From an uncultured Bacteroidales bacterium (GTDB taxonomy: Bacteria; Bacteroidota; Bacteroidia; Bacteroidales; F082): a DNA stretch of 29,547 bases. The position numbers and the translations under genes are program-made. Below the pieces are notes generated by a model. It had not been told where the DNA came from and did no database searches. It saw nothing but the letters and a program-made list of their open reading frames with translations. Positions 15,072 to 23,252 of this stretch are shown one piece after another. The DNA is taken from the NCBI GenBank assembly GCA_937896505.1, contig CALBNP010000115.1:1-29547 (forward strand), in the 5' to 3' direction. Within the stretch, counting starts at the first letter, position 1. Each line of letters begins with the position of its first letter.

Positions 15072-16528
15072 TATTCTCTCTCCTTAAATGCTTCCGACAA
15101 TTTTTCTTTGTCGTCGAAATGGTTCTTTACTCCGTTGATTTCCTGATAGTTTTCATGGCCTTTGCCTGCTAATAGTATGATGTCGCCTTTTTGCGCCAGT
15201 GCCACCGCGGTGCGTATGGCTTCGCCACGGTTGGTGATCGACAAAACCTTGCCAAGGTCGTCGTTAGAGATTCCTGCTTTCATCTGCTTTATGATTTCGT
15301 CTGGGTCTTCGTTGCGCGGATTGTCGCTCGTGAGGATTACGCGGTCACTCATCTTCACGGCTGTGGCAGCCATTTCAGGTCGTTTGCTGGCATCGCGGTT
15401 GCCGCCACAACCTATCAAGGTAATCAAGCTTTCCTTGTGGTCGCGTACTGCGTTGATCGTAGAAAGTACATTCTCCAAGGCGTCGGGCGTATGGGCATAA
15501 TCGACGATTCCAACGATACCACAAGTGGAATATACCATGTCGAACCGTCCGTTGGCACCTTTCAGCTTGCTGATTCCGGTGAGTAGTTCGTCCTTGTCGA
15601 AACCGAGCGAAAGAGCGGCTCCATAGATGGCCAAGATATTGCTGGCGTTGAAGTTGCCGACCAGTCGGGTGAATACTTCAGTGTTGTTGATCTTGAGCAA
15701 CATGCCGTCGAAATGGCTCTCCATGACTATGCCTTTGAAATCGGCATCGTGTTTCAGCGCATAACCGAGTTTTTTTGCTTTGGTGTTCTGCAGCATGAAT
15801 GCGCCGTTCTTGTCGTCGTAGTTGGTGAGGGCGAAAGCATTATAGGGAAGCTGGTCAAAGAATTTCTTCTTGGCATTGCGGTAGTTGGCCATCGTCTTGT
15901 GGTAGTCTAAATGGTCGTGGGTGAGATTGGTGAAAATGCCGCCAGCAAAGTCGAGACCGGATATCCGGTCTTGGTCGATACTGTGCGAACTCACTTCCAT
16001 GAAGGCATATTCGCATTTTGCAATTACCATCTTGCTTAACAATTGGTTGAGTTCTATGGGGTCAGGAGTGGTATGGGTAGATGGTATGATTTCGCCTGAG
16101 ACGATGTTCTCGATGGTGGAGAGTAGCCCGCAAACATAGCCTTCGTCGCTGAAGAGACGATAGAGCAGAGTGGCAATGGTGGTCTTGCCGTTGGTGCCAG
16201 TTACGCCAACGAGTTTCAGTTTCTTTGATGGATTGTCGTAGAAATTGGCAGCGCCAACGCCCAACACGTATGCTGAATTTTCAACCTTGACATAGGTGAC
16301 CTCCTTCTTGATGCTATTTGGGAAATCCTCGCATACGATTGCGTTAGCACCTTTCTTGACAGCATCTTCGATGTAATCATGACCGTCGACTTGGGTGCCA
16401 CGAACAGCAAAAAACAATGTGCCTTCGTTCACTTTGCGTGAGTCAAAGGAAATGTCGAGAATGTCAATGTCCTTGTTTCCTCTGATTTCCAGAAGATTAC
16501 AGTTCGCTAATATCTCTTTGATTTTCAT
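15071..16528 (-). CDS. murE: UDP-MurNAc-tripeptide synthetase (probably meso-diaminopimelate-adding)
   Basis: This 485-residue Mur ligase adds the third stem amino acid. The N-terminal domain has the FDSRKV motif at 28-33. The ATP P-loop is TGTNGKTT at 110-117. The central-domain NLTHDHLDYH is at 201-210, and the lysine of the YRNAKKKFF segment near 216-224 is the expected carbamylation site. The C-terminal domain carries DNPRNEDP at 402-409, the motif associated with meso-diaminopimelate specificity rather than lysine. GKGHENYQE lies near the end. All three domains are complete, in contrast to the MurD-like gene two places downstream. An ATGA overlap joins it to ftsI. Confidence 0.97.
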   Translation of the reverse strand: MKIKEILANCNLLEIRGNKDIDILDISFDSRKVNEGTLFFAVRGTQVDGHDYIEDAVKKGANAIVCEDFPNSIKKEVTYVKVENSAYVLGVGAANFYDNPSKKLKLVGVTGTNGKTTIATLLYRLFSDEGYVCGLLSTIENIVSGEIIPSTHTTPDPIELNQLLSKMVIAKCEYAFMEVSSHSIDQDRISGLDFAGGIFTNLTHDHLDYHKTMANYRNAKKKFFDQLPYNAFALTNYDDKNGAFMLQNTKAKKLGYALKHDADFKGIVMESHFDGMLLKINNTEVFTRLVGNFNASNILAIYGAALSLGFDKDELLTGISKLKGANGRFDMVYSTCGIVGIVDYAHTPDALENVLSTINAVRDHKESLITLIGCGGNRDASKRPEMAATAVKMSDRVILTSDNPRNEDPDEIIKQMKAGISNDDLGKVLSITNRGEAIRTAVALAQKGDIILLAGKGHENYQEINGVKNHFDDKEKLSEAFKERE

Positions 16529-18693
16529 ATCTTTTCAAGTTTTAGTTGAATGATGCTACTTCCCTTTATGGAGTCGCCTGGTTGTATGGATTGCTGTGTC
16601 ACGATGCCTTGCCCGCTAAACTTGGCGCTGATGCCCATGCTTTCGAGCAGATAGACAGCATCGGTGATGTTCATCCCGATGACGTTGGGCACGCACCCTT
16701 CCTTGATGTCGGCTACTCTTAGATTCGTCTTGCCGTCGCTTACTTTTTCGGCTACGGCCCATTCGCCGTTGATGGTATAGTCAGGGCAGCTGATGTTTAG
16801 GCTGTTGAGGAATTGCGATGTCTCCTCGATGTGTACGATGGCAGAATTGTGTCCAGATACTTCGTTTCTCTTGCCGATGGTATCTTGCTCGACACCCAAA
16901 CGCGTGGCATATATTTTTTCGGCGATGTCTCTGAAGCAAGGTGCCGATACGCCGCCTGCAGCCCAGAAGCTGCCTCTTGCGCGGCTTACGACAACGATAC
17001 AAGTGTATTTTGGATTGTCGGCGGGGAAATATCCAACAAAGGTGGTGTTGTAGAGGCGCCTGCCTATGCCTGGCTCGCGGTAGTTGTAACCTTTTACAGG
17101 GTCGCAGTATTGTGCAGTGCCGGTTTTTCCTGCCACAGGAAAACTACAGTCGGCAAATTGTCTTTTTGCTGTCCCTCGTACGGTGACACCATGTAGCATG
17201 TCTTGCAGTTTTTTGATGCATTCTGGTGGGCAGATTTGCTCGTTTATTACCACGGGATCGAATTTCTCGATGGTTTGGTTGCCACGACGGATTTCGGTCA
17301 CGAATTGTGGCTTCATCATCTTTCCTTGGTTGGCGATGGCGTTGTAGAGCGTGATGATTTGCATCGGTGTTACGTTGACTTCATAACCGATCGACATCCA
17401 AGGCAGCGACACATTCGACCATAGTTTTTTGCCATTCTTGTCCTTGTCGAAAGGATGCTTGATAATTGGTTGGGCTTCGCCGGAAATGCCCGTTCCAATT
17501 TTCTTGTTGAGTCCTAAGGCGTAGAGACCATCGACATATTGCTCTGGGTGTGTCATGAATTGTTTGGTGATAAGAACCGCCGTGCCTTTATTTGACGACT
17601 GTTCGATGACTTCTGCCACTGTGGCGATGCCGTTTTTCGCGAAACTGTGGTCGTCTCTCATCACTCGTTTCGAGAATACGATTGGACCCGTGCCGATATT
17701 GACTTTGTCGGTCAACGCTAGGTCGGGTTTGCTGTTGAACAAGACTACCATTGAAGCAATCTTGAATACCGAACCGGGTTCGTATCGCTCGGCAAGGGCG
17801 AAGTTGTATGATTCTTCGTATTCCTGATTCTTGTGGTTGAGTTTCAGGTTGGCCGCGGCTCTAATGTAACCCGTCGAAGTCTCCATCAGGATGGCACAGC
17901 CTTGTTCCGCCTTGTTCTCAACCATGGTTTTGTGCAGGCTGCTTTCGACGATGTCTTGCAAGTTGACGTCGAAAGTGGTGATAAGGTCGTTGCCGTTCTC
18001 GGGGTCGGAATTGTCTTCCGATTCAATTGGCATCCAATCACCATGGTGAAGTTTCCTTACGAGTTGGCTCCCGTTGACACCACGAAGATATTCGTTGTAG
18101 GCGCCTTCAATGCCAACATAGAGGTTCTCTTCTTCGTTGAAATAACCTATCATGCGTCCGGCGAGTTCATTGTATGGCTTGACGCGCTTGACTTTCTTCT
18201 CGGCAACTATTCCGCCAACGTATGGCCCCCTGTTGAAAATTGGGAAGTGTTGCATGGCACGATATTGTTCAAGCGAAATGTTTTTGACAACAGGGTAGTA
18301 TCGTTTTCCCTCGGCCTTGGCTTGGCATAGATTGGCTTTCCATTGGGCAGCGGTTTTGGCCGGAAACATTCTTGACATTCGTACACTCAATGAATCAATC
18401 TTGCACGAAAAAGTATCGTTGTCAATCACTTTGGCATCAAGGAAAATATCGTAAACCGGGACGGAAGTCGCCATCAGGTTGCCATCGCAAGATAGGATGT
18501 TACCTCGCGAGGCTTCAAGTTCCTTGACTCGGTATTCGCGCTTTTCAGCGAGTTCGGTGTATTTCTTCTTGTCCTTGGTCATCACGACAACGACTTTCGC
18601 CACTATCGCAATGCCTAAGATGAGCAGCAAGAAGTACACCAAGTAGGTCTTCCAAAGAGTGTCGGTGTTGGGCTCGTTCTTCATAATCTTCAT
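16525..18693 (-). CDS. ftsI: Septal penicillin-binding protein (FtsI/PBP3 type) with PASTA domain
   Basis: This 722-residue class B PBP cross-links septal peptidoglycan alongside FtsW. A short cytoplasmic start is followed by a membrane helix at about 16-38, then a dimerisation/pedestal region to about 235. The transpeptidase domain has SVFK (nucleophile Ser308, Lys311), SSN at 366-368 and KTGTAQ at 523-528, all intact. A C-terminal PASTA domain at about 665-722 starts VPNVIGMNITDAVYLLE. A PASTA tail is usual for FtsI in Bacteroidota and Gram-positives but not in E. coli. ATGA overlaps with ftsL upstream and murE downstream fix both ends. A second ATG three codons in is less likely for that reason. 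Confidence 0.97.
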   Translation of the reverse strand: MKIMKNEPNTDTLWKTYLVYFLLLILGIAIVAKVVVVMTKDKKKYTELAEKREYRVKELEASRGNILSCDGNLMATSVPVYDIFLDAKVIDNDTFSCKIDSLSVRMSRMFPAKTAAQWKANLCQAKAEGKRYYPVVKNISLEQYRAMQHFPIFNRGPYVGGIVAEKKVKRVKPYNELAGRMIGYFNEEENLYVGIEGAYNEYLRGVNGSQLVRKLHHGDWMPIESEDNSDPENGNDLITTFDVNLQDIVESSLHKTMVENKAEQGCAILMETSTGYIRAAANLKLNHKNQEYEESYNFALAERYEPGSVFKIASMVVLFNSKPDLALTDKVNIGTGPIVFSKRVMRDDHSFAKNGIATVAEVIEQSSNKGTAVLITKQFMTHPEQYVDGLYALGLNKKIGTGISGEAQPIIKHPFDKDKNGKKLWSNVSLPWMSIGYEVNVTPMQIITLYNAIANQGKMMKPQFVTEIRRGNQTIEKFDPVVINEQICPPECIKKLQDMLHGVTVRGTAKRQFADCSFPVAGKTGTAQYCDPVKGYNYREPGIGRRLYNTTFVGYFPADNPKYTCIVVVSRARGSFWAAGGVSAPCFRDIAEKIYATRLGVEQDTIGKRNEVSGHNSAIVHIEETSQFLNSLNISCPDYTINGEWAVAEKVSDGKTNLRVADIKEGCVPNVIGMNITDAVYLLESMGISAKFSGQGIVTQQSIQPGDSIKGSSIIQLKLEKI

Positions 18694-19175
18694 ATTTTAC
18701 TGTTAGTTTTCTCGGCCGTACTGTCGGCGACTGATCCATTCCCCAAGGATACTTGGCTGCTATCTGCGGCTTCGATTGAGCCTGCCGAAATGAAGGTCGG
18801 TTCTTCCGAAACGTTTGGAAGACCTTCTGAATGTGTATTATCTGTTGTGCTTATCCTTTTTACGGGTTCCACCGACTCCTCCAACCCAATGCTTTTCAAC
18901 CTTGCCGAAAGCACTGATTGTTTCGAGGCTTGCATGATTGACGATTTGAGTTGGATGTATTCGACTTGGAGGTCGTTTAATTCTTTCGTGGTCTTGGCGA
19001 TTTCGCGTGTGCGTTCTTCAGCGATATAGGTGTTGCCAATGATGACCATAAGCAAAACGGTTACGACTACAATGAACGGGAATTGCTTGCTGAACTTTTC
19101 TTTCACCAGGAAATTGCCATTCAGAAAAGTGATGACTTTGTCGTTTTTGTTTTTCTTCGTACTGCTACTGCTCAT
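18690..19175 (-). CDS. ftsL: FtsL-like division protein
   Basis: This 161-residue small bitopic protein has the layout of FtsL. A polar, Ser/Lys-rich cytoplasmic start is followed by one membrane helix at about 33-52 (FPFIVVVTVLLMVIIGNTYI). A leucine-zipper-like coiled coil follows at about 53-100 (EERTREIAKTTKELNDLQ, continuing to SARLKSIGLEE). Residues 105-161 form a low-complexity Ser/Glu/Thr-rich tail, longer than usual. FtsL sequences are poorly conserved, so the call rests on topology and on the fixed position between rsmH and ftsI. It starts 3 bases after rsmH and overlaps ftsI by ATGA. Confidence 0.85.
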   Translation of the reverse strand: MSSSSTKKNKNDKVITFLNGNFLVKEKFSKQFPFIVVVTVLLMVIIGNTYIAEERTREIAKTTKELNDLQVEYIQLKSSIMQASKQSVLSARLKSIGLEESVEPVKRISTTDNTHSEGLPNVSEEPTFISAGSIEAADSSQVSLGNGSVADSTAEKTNSKI

Positions 19176-19178
19176 GTC

Positions 19179-20072
19179 TTATCTCCTTTCTGCAATTCTC
19201 AACTTGGCGCTGCGGGCGCGGCTGTTGCGGGCAATCTCGTCGTCGGTCGGGACGATAGGCTTGCGCGTTATTAATTTATAAGGTGTGAGCAGGTTGCCGA
19301 AGAAGTCTTTTTCCTCCTTGCCTTCGGCGTTGCCCGTCTTCGTGTGGTTTTTCACGATGCGGTCTTCAAGCGAGTGGTATGACATCACCACCAAACGGCC
19401 TCCTGCCTTGAGCACGTCGGGACACTGGCCTAAGAAGGCGTCAAGGGCTTCGAGCTCTTGGTTCACCTCGATGCGGAGGGCTTGGAAGATTTGTGCCAAA
19501 ACCTTGTTTTCCTTGCCTCTTGGCAGACGTGCTTGCACGACATCTTTCAACTGTGTCGTGGTCTCGATGGGCGCATTTTCGCGTGCCATGATGATGTCGT
19601 TGGCCACGAGATGGGCTTGTTGGAGTTCGCCATACAAAGTCAATATTCTGGTCAGCGAGGCATGGTCGTAGGTGTTGACGATGGCAGCGGCATCCATCGG
19701 GTTTTCTTGGCTCATGCGCATGTCGAGCCGTCCATCAAAACGGGTTGAAAAGCCTTTTTCAGGGGTGTCGAATTGGTGCGACGAAACGCCTAGGTCGGCA
19801 ATCACGCCATCAATCTTTCCGCCATGATAGAGCTGGATGAAGTTCTTGAAATATCTGAAATTCTGTGGGATGAAAGTGAACCGTGGGTCGTCGAAGGCGT
19901 TGTGGGCAGCGTCGGCATCTTGGTCGAAAGCGTAAAGATGGCCGGTGGTGAGTTGCTTCAAAATGGCACGCGAGTGTCCGCCGCCGCCAAAAGTGACATC
20001 GGCATATACACCCTCGGGGTCAATGTTCAACCCCTTGATGCATTCGTTCAACATGACCGGATCGTGATACAT
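19179..20072 (-). CDS. rsmH: 16S rRNA (cytosine-1402-N4)-methyltransferase
   Basis: This 297-residue SAM-dependent enzyme (formerly MraW) methylates N4 of C1402 in the 16S rRNA decoding site. The opening MYHDPVMLNECI is the family start. ADVTFGGGGHSRAIL at 24-38 is the SAM-binding loop. ADLGVSSHQFDTPEKGFS near 92-109 is the family-specific loop. MSYHSLEDRIVKN near 234-246 is the catalytic-side motif. The C-terminal segment RNSRARSAKLRIAE is typical. Length matches the family. It starts 12 bases after mraZ and is the second gene of the dcw operon. Confidence 0.98.
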   Translation of the reverse strand: MYHDPVMLNECIKGLNIDPEGVYADVTFGGGGHSRAILKQLTTGHLYAFDQDADAAHNAFDDPRFTFIPQNFRYFKNFIQLYHGGKIDGVIADLGVSSHQFDTPEKGFSTRFDGRLDMRMSQENPMDAAAIVNTYDHASLTRILTLYGELQQAHLVANDIIMARENAPIETTTQLKDVVQARLPRGKENKVLAQIFQALRIEVNQELEALDAFLGQCPDVLKAGGRLVVMSYHSLEDRIVKNHTKTGNAEGKEEKDFFGNLLTPYKLITRKPIVPTDDEIARNSRARSAKLRIAERR

Positions 20073-20084
20073 CTTTGAGCCTTT

Positions 20085-20534
20085 CTATTTTATGTTTTCG
20101 CTGAGTGTCTTCATGAACAAGTCCTCGTCGAGTTCGTCGTTGGTTCGGTTGTAGAGGTCCTTGTCCCAGATTTCCATCTTCGTCGTGACTGAGGTGATGA
20201 CGACATCCTTGACGAAGAATCCTTTGTCCATCAGCTCCTTTGGGATTTGCAACCTACCAGTAGCGTCGAGCTTGGCAAATCGTGCTCCGGCGTTGTATTT
20301 CCTGATGACAGCTGCGTGGTTGGGGTTGAACGGACTGAGCGATGCTCGGATCTTATCCTGAACGTCGTCCCAATCCTTGCGCGTGTATAACTCAATGCAC
20401 TTGTCGAATAGCCCAGGACGCATCACGAAGCCTTCATCTGCTTGTGCGCCAAGTTGTTCCTTGAATTCGGAAGGCAGCATGAGACGGCCTTTCGAGTCCA
20501 ATTTGCAGTTTATTTCTCCTACTGGGTAACTCAT
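20085..20534 (-). CDS. mraZ: Transcriptional regulator MraZ
   Basis: This 149-residue ring-forming DNA-binding protein is the first gene of the dcw operon and represses it in other bacteria. It has two SpoVT/AbrB-type swapped-hairpin domains: the first around DSKGRLMLPSEF at 13-24, the second around DATGRLQIPKEL at 90-101. These are the two DxxGR signatures of the family. The mature length is the usual about 145-150 residues. Four 10-bp repeats lie 37-76 bases upstream of its start codon and fit the periodic boxes MraZ recognises, so autoregulation of the whole operon is likely. Confidence 0.97.
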   Translation of the reverse strand: MSYPVGEINCKLDSKGRLMLPSEFKEQLGAQADEGFVMRPGLFDKCIELYTRKDWDDVQDKIRASLSPFNPNHAAVIRKYNAGARFAKLDATGRLQIPKELMDKGFFVKDVVITSVTTKMEIWDKDLYNRTNDELDEDLFMKTLSENIK

Positions 20535-20559
20535 TTTTCCTGTGCTTTGATTGAGATTG

Positions 20560-20567
20560 CGAAATTA
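20560..20567 (-). promoter_or_regulatory. Candidate -7 box for mraZ and the dcw operon
   Basis: On the minus strand the octamer TAATTTCG is one base off the Bacteroidota -7 consensus TAnnTTTG. It lies 25 bases before the mraZ ATG, the same spacing seen for the promoters of the 291-residue acyltransferase gene and the aldehyde dehydrogenase gene. The 10-bp repeats start 3 bases upstream, so a bound repressor would cover the -33 region. No clear -33 TTTG is seen within them. Confidence 0.5.
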
Positions 20568-20570
20568 CTG

Positions 20571-20610
20571 CATTTTCTCCCATTTCGCTGCACTTTCTAC
20601 CACTTTTTTA
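20571..20610 (-). promoter_or_regulatory. Four-box MraZ-type operator
   Basis: Four direct repeats follow with an exact 10-base period. On the plus strand they read CATTTTCTCC, CATTTCGCTG, CACTTTCTAC and CACTTTTTTA. On the coding (minus) strand the core is AAA(G/A)TG(G/C). Known MraZ sites are tandem TGGG(N) or AAAGTG boxes spaced by 10 bp upstream of mraZ, and this array fits both core and spacing. Position directly upstream of the candidate -7 box suggests repression. Four boxes rather than three is slightly more than the E. coli arrangement as I recall it. Confidence 0.8.
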
Positions 20611-20627
20611 TCGCATATTTTGAAAAA

Positions 20628-20683
20628 GTTATCAACCTAATATGTGAATTTGTTGAAATACAAATACTTCACTTGTTGATAAC
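20628..20683. promoter_or_regulatory. Widely spaced inverted repeat, DnaA-box-like halves
   Basis: GTTATCAAC at 20628-20636 and its exact reverse complement GTTGATAAC at 20675-20683 face each other across 38 bases in the gap between divergent mraZ and glsA. The minus-strand reading of the second half extends to TTATCAACA, which resembles a DnaA box (TTATNCACA type). The first half reads TTATCAACC. A nested pair GTGAA (20644-20648) and TTCAC (20668-20672) lies inside, off-centre. Function is unknown; a regulator or DnaA site is a guess. Confidence 0.4.
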
Positions 20684-20760
20684 GTGGTTTTGGTAAGTGT
20701 TTCTATGGCACCTCAGTGTTTTTTTGCAATTGAAAAATACTGACTGACTTTTTTATTTTC

Positions 20761-20768
20761 TATTTTTG
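20761..20768 (+). promoter_or_regulatory. -7 promoter box for the glsA-glsB-engB operon
   Basis: TATTTTTG is a perfect match to the Bacteroidota -7 consensus TAnnTTTG and lies 25 bases before the ATG at 20794. The surrounding sequence is strongly T-rich. No good -33 TTTG lies at the expected 19-21 base spacing; the nearest is at 20722-20725. Confidence 0.6.
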
Positions 20769-20793
20769 CACTTCAAAGAAAAGTTATTCCATA

Positions 20794-21669
20794 ATGGAAA
20801 CGAAACAAGTACAGCAAATTGACCTTCGGGCCATCTTCAACGCAAAGGTGCCAAAGCTGATGAAGCGGATGCCGAATTGTTTGTTCCGTAAAATCCAGCG
20901 TTTGCTCCACGAGGACGATATTAATGCGGCTCTTACCCGTTGTGGTCATCTCGAAGGGATTGAATTTGTTCAAGCTGTCGTCAAGGATTTCAACTTGAAT
21001 GTAGTGGCTGTGGGCATCGAAAACCTGACCGCATCCGAGCGTATCGTGGTGGCGTCAAATCATCCTATGGGTGGCTTGGATGGCATCGCATTGCTTTGTA
21101 AAATCGGTGAACAGCGTGCTGATGTGCTTGTTCCGGTCAACGATTTCTTGATGTTCATAGAAAGCCTTCGTCCGCTTTTCATTCCCGTCAACAAGGTAGG
21201 AAACGGCGTGGCTAACCGGCAGGAAAACTTTCGCCTTTTCAATGAGACTTTCGCTTCCGACAAGCCGATTTGCTATTTTCCTTTTGGCCTTTGCTCGCGC
21301 AAGACAAAAGGCGGAAAAATTATGGATTTGGAATGGAAAAAGACTTTTGTGACCAAGGCAAGGGAATACCATCGCGACATCATTCCGGTGCATATCGACG
21401 GTCGCAACTCCAATTTCTTCTATAACCTTGCAAGAGTGCGCAAGTTCTTGAAGATTAAGGTGAATATCGAAATGGCTTTTCTTGTTGATGAGATGTTTAA
21501 GCAACGCAACAAGTCGTTGACCATCACTTTTGGCCGACCGATTCCATATCAGGTTTTCGACCATCGCTTCACCGATGCACAATGGGCCGAAAAGTTGCGT
21601 ACTTTCTCCTATCAATTGCCTGACGACCCTAACCAAACCTTTGATCTAAATATGGAATATACGATATGA
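20794..21669 (+). CDS. glsA: Lysophospholipid acyltransferase family, GlsA-like O-acyltransferase
   Basis: This 291-residue PlsC-type acyltransferase has its motif SNHPMGGLDG at 88-97, with catalytic His90 and Asp96, and a second motif near residues 160-175 (CYFPFGLCSRKTKGG) that would bind the acceptor phosphate or carboxylate. It has no strong membrane helix. The next gene overlaps it by ATGA and encodes an N-acyltransferase of the OlsB/hemolysin-like class. This pairing matches Bacteroides glsA-glsB, which make glycine lipids: GlsB N-acylates glycine with a 3-hydroxy fatty acid, and GlsA then O-acylates that hydroxyl. The specific substrate is inferred from this pairing, since ornithine-lipid enzymes look similar. 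Confidence 0.7.
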   Translation: METKQVQQIDLRAIFNAKVPKLMKRMPNCLFRKIQRLLHEDDINAALTRCGHLEGIEFVQAVVKDFNLNVVAVGIENLTASERIVVASNHPMGGLDGIALLCKIGEQRADVLVPVNDFLMFIESLRPLFIPVNKVGNGVANRQENFRLFNETFASDKPICYFPFGLCSRKTKGGKIMDLEWKKTFVTKAREYHRDIIPVHIDGRNSNFFYNLARVRKFLKIKVNIEMAFLVDEMFKQRNKSLTITFGRPIPYQVFDHRFTDAQWAEKLRTFSYQLPDDPNQTFDLNMEYTI

Positions 21670-22631
21670 ATGCAATGCAAGATATCATCGCCCCGATTCC
21701 TGTTGAAGCCATCCTGAAGGAGCTGACGCTTGAGAAATTTTTCCGCAAGACCAACAATGGAGGTAACGAAATCTATATCTTGACGGCTCACGATTCGCCC
21801 AACATAATGCGCGAAATTGGCCGCTTGCGCGAAATCAGTTTCCGCGATTCGGGCGGGGGTACGGGCCTCGATTGCGATATTGACGATTTCGACATTTGCG
21901 ACGGGCATTGTTTCAAGCAACTCATCGTCTGGAATCCCGTCGATAAGGCCATCGTTGGTGGCTATCGCTTCTTGCTGTGCGAAAATCTTCCCGTTGACGA
22001 AAACGGACAAGTGAATACGCCTACCAGCGAGTTGTTCCACTATTCCAAGCGTTTTGTGAACGATTTCTTGCCCTATACCATCGAGTTGGGCCGCTCGTTT
22101 GTGCAACCCGATTATCAGCCGACGAAGAGTTTGTCAAAAGGAATGTATTCGCTTGACAATCTGTGGGATGGATTAGGATCACTCATCAGCTTGTATCCTC
22201 AGGCGAAGTATTATTTTGGCAAAGTTACCATGTATCCACAGCTTGACCGAATGTCGCGCGACATGATCCTGTATTTCATGCAAACCAATTTCCCAGACCC
22301 TGACGAATTAGTGCGTCCATATCCAAAATACGACTTGCCAATCCTCGCCGACAAAGAACACTTGCGTCAGGTTTTCTCTGGCCAAAACTATAAGGACAAT
22401 TACCGGATCCTCGTGCGTAGCGTGCGTGAACGTGGTGCTTCAGTGCCGCCTTTGGTCAACGCCTACATGAACCTTTCTTCCTCGATGCGTTCATTCGGAA
22501 CAGCCCTTAATCCGCCATTTGGCAACGTGGAAGAAACTGGAATCCTGATTACTATTGCTGATATTTTTGAAGAAAAATTCCAACGTCACCTTGTTTATCA
22601 AAAAGGATTAATACCCGAACATCTGAAATGA
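21666..22631 (+). CDS. glsB: GlsB-like amino-acid N-acyltransferase (OlsB/GNAT-like)
   Basis: This 321-residue protein is of the hemolysin-like N-acyltransferase class that loads a 3-hydroxyacyl group from ACP onto an amino acid. Recognisable parts are the acceptor-side IGRLREISFRDSGGGTGLDCD (about 51-71), the core strand AIVGGYRFLLCE near 98-109, ELGRSFVQPDYQP near 140-152 and LWDGLGSLI near 168-176, which together build the GNAT-like acyl-donor fold. It overlaps glsA by ATGA upstream and engB by ATGA downstream. In Bacteroides this enzyme makes N-acylglycine, precursor of glycine lipids. Glycine rather than ornithine as substrate is inferred from the likely host group. Confidence 0.7.
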   Translation: MNAMQDIIAPIPVEAILKELTLEKFFRKTNNGGNEIYILTAHDSPNIMREIGRLREISFRDSGGGTGLDCDIDDFDICDGHCFKQLIVWNPVDKAIVGGYRFLLCENLPVDENGQVNTPTSELFHYSKRFVNDFLPYTIELGRSFVQPDYQPTKSLSKGMYSLDNLWDGLGSLISLYPQAKYYFGKVTMYPQLDRMSRDMILYFMQTNFPDPDELVRPYPKYDLPILADKEHLRQVFSGQNYKDNYRILVRSVRERGASVPPLVNAYMNLSSSMRSFGTALNPPFGNVEETGILITIADIFEEKFQRHLVYQKGLIPEHLK

Positions 22632-23251
22632 AAATAAGCAAATCATACTTCCTTTGCAGCAACACGAAATTCGACAAGCTGCCAAAAGACAACATCCCGG
22701 AATATGCTTTTATTGGCCGTTCCAACGTGGGGAAATCATCGTTGATTAACATGCTCACCCAACATGGTGGCTTGGCCAAGACGTCTTCTGTGCCGGGAAA
22801 GACCATCACAATCAACCATTTCGTCATCAACGACTCGTGGTATATCGTTGATTTGCCTGGCTATGGCTTCGCACAGCATTCTAAGAAGACGCGCGAAGAA
22901 TGGCGCATCATGCTTAATAATTATATCTCGCGCCGCCGCAATCTGGTGACGACTTTCGTGCTTGTCGATTCGCGCATCGAACCGCAGGCCAGCGACATCG
23001 GATTCATGGAATGGCTGGGCGAAAACGGCGTGCCATTCTGCATCGTGTTCACCAAGGCTGACAAGCTCTCGAAGACGCAAGTCAACCTGAATGTCGAGAA
23101 CTACAAGAAACGCCTGCTTGAAGATTGGGAAGAACTGCCGCCAATTTTCGTCACTTCATCTGAAAAGCAAATAGGCCGTGACGAAGTGCTTGATTATATT
23201 GAACAGCAAAATGCTGAAATAGAGAATCTTAAAAAGACAAACGGATTGTAG
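22628..23251 (+). CDS. engB: Ribosome-biogenesis GTPase EngB/YsxC
   Basis: This 207-residue TRAFAC GTPase is needed for large ribosomal subunit assembly. G1 is GRSNVGKSS at 30-38. The switch I threonine is in SSVPGKTITIN near 53-63. G3 is DLPGYGFA at 75-82. G4 is TKADKLS near 136-142. G5 is a TSSEKQIG segment near 176-183. Length and order match the family. The ATG overlaps glsB by ATGA. The stop lies one base from the stop of mutS2 on the other strand, so the two transcription units converge without a spacer. Confidence 0.97.
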   Translation: MKISKSYFLCSNTKFDKLPKDNIPEYAFIGRSNVGKSSLINMLTQHGGLAKTSSVPGKTITINHFVINDSWYIVDLPGYGFAQHSKKTREEWRIMLNNYISRRRNLVTTFVLVDSRIEPQASDIGFMEWLGENGVPFCIVFTKADKLSKTQVNLNVENYKKRLLEDWEELPPIFVTSSEKQIGRDEVLDYIEQQNAEIENLKKTNGL

Positions 23252-23252
23252 G

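Noticed and set aside
21055..21636. 193-residue minus-strand frame inside glsA
   Set aside because: Shadow of a motif-bearing gene with no recognisable protein features.
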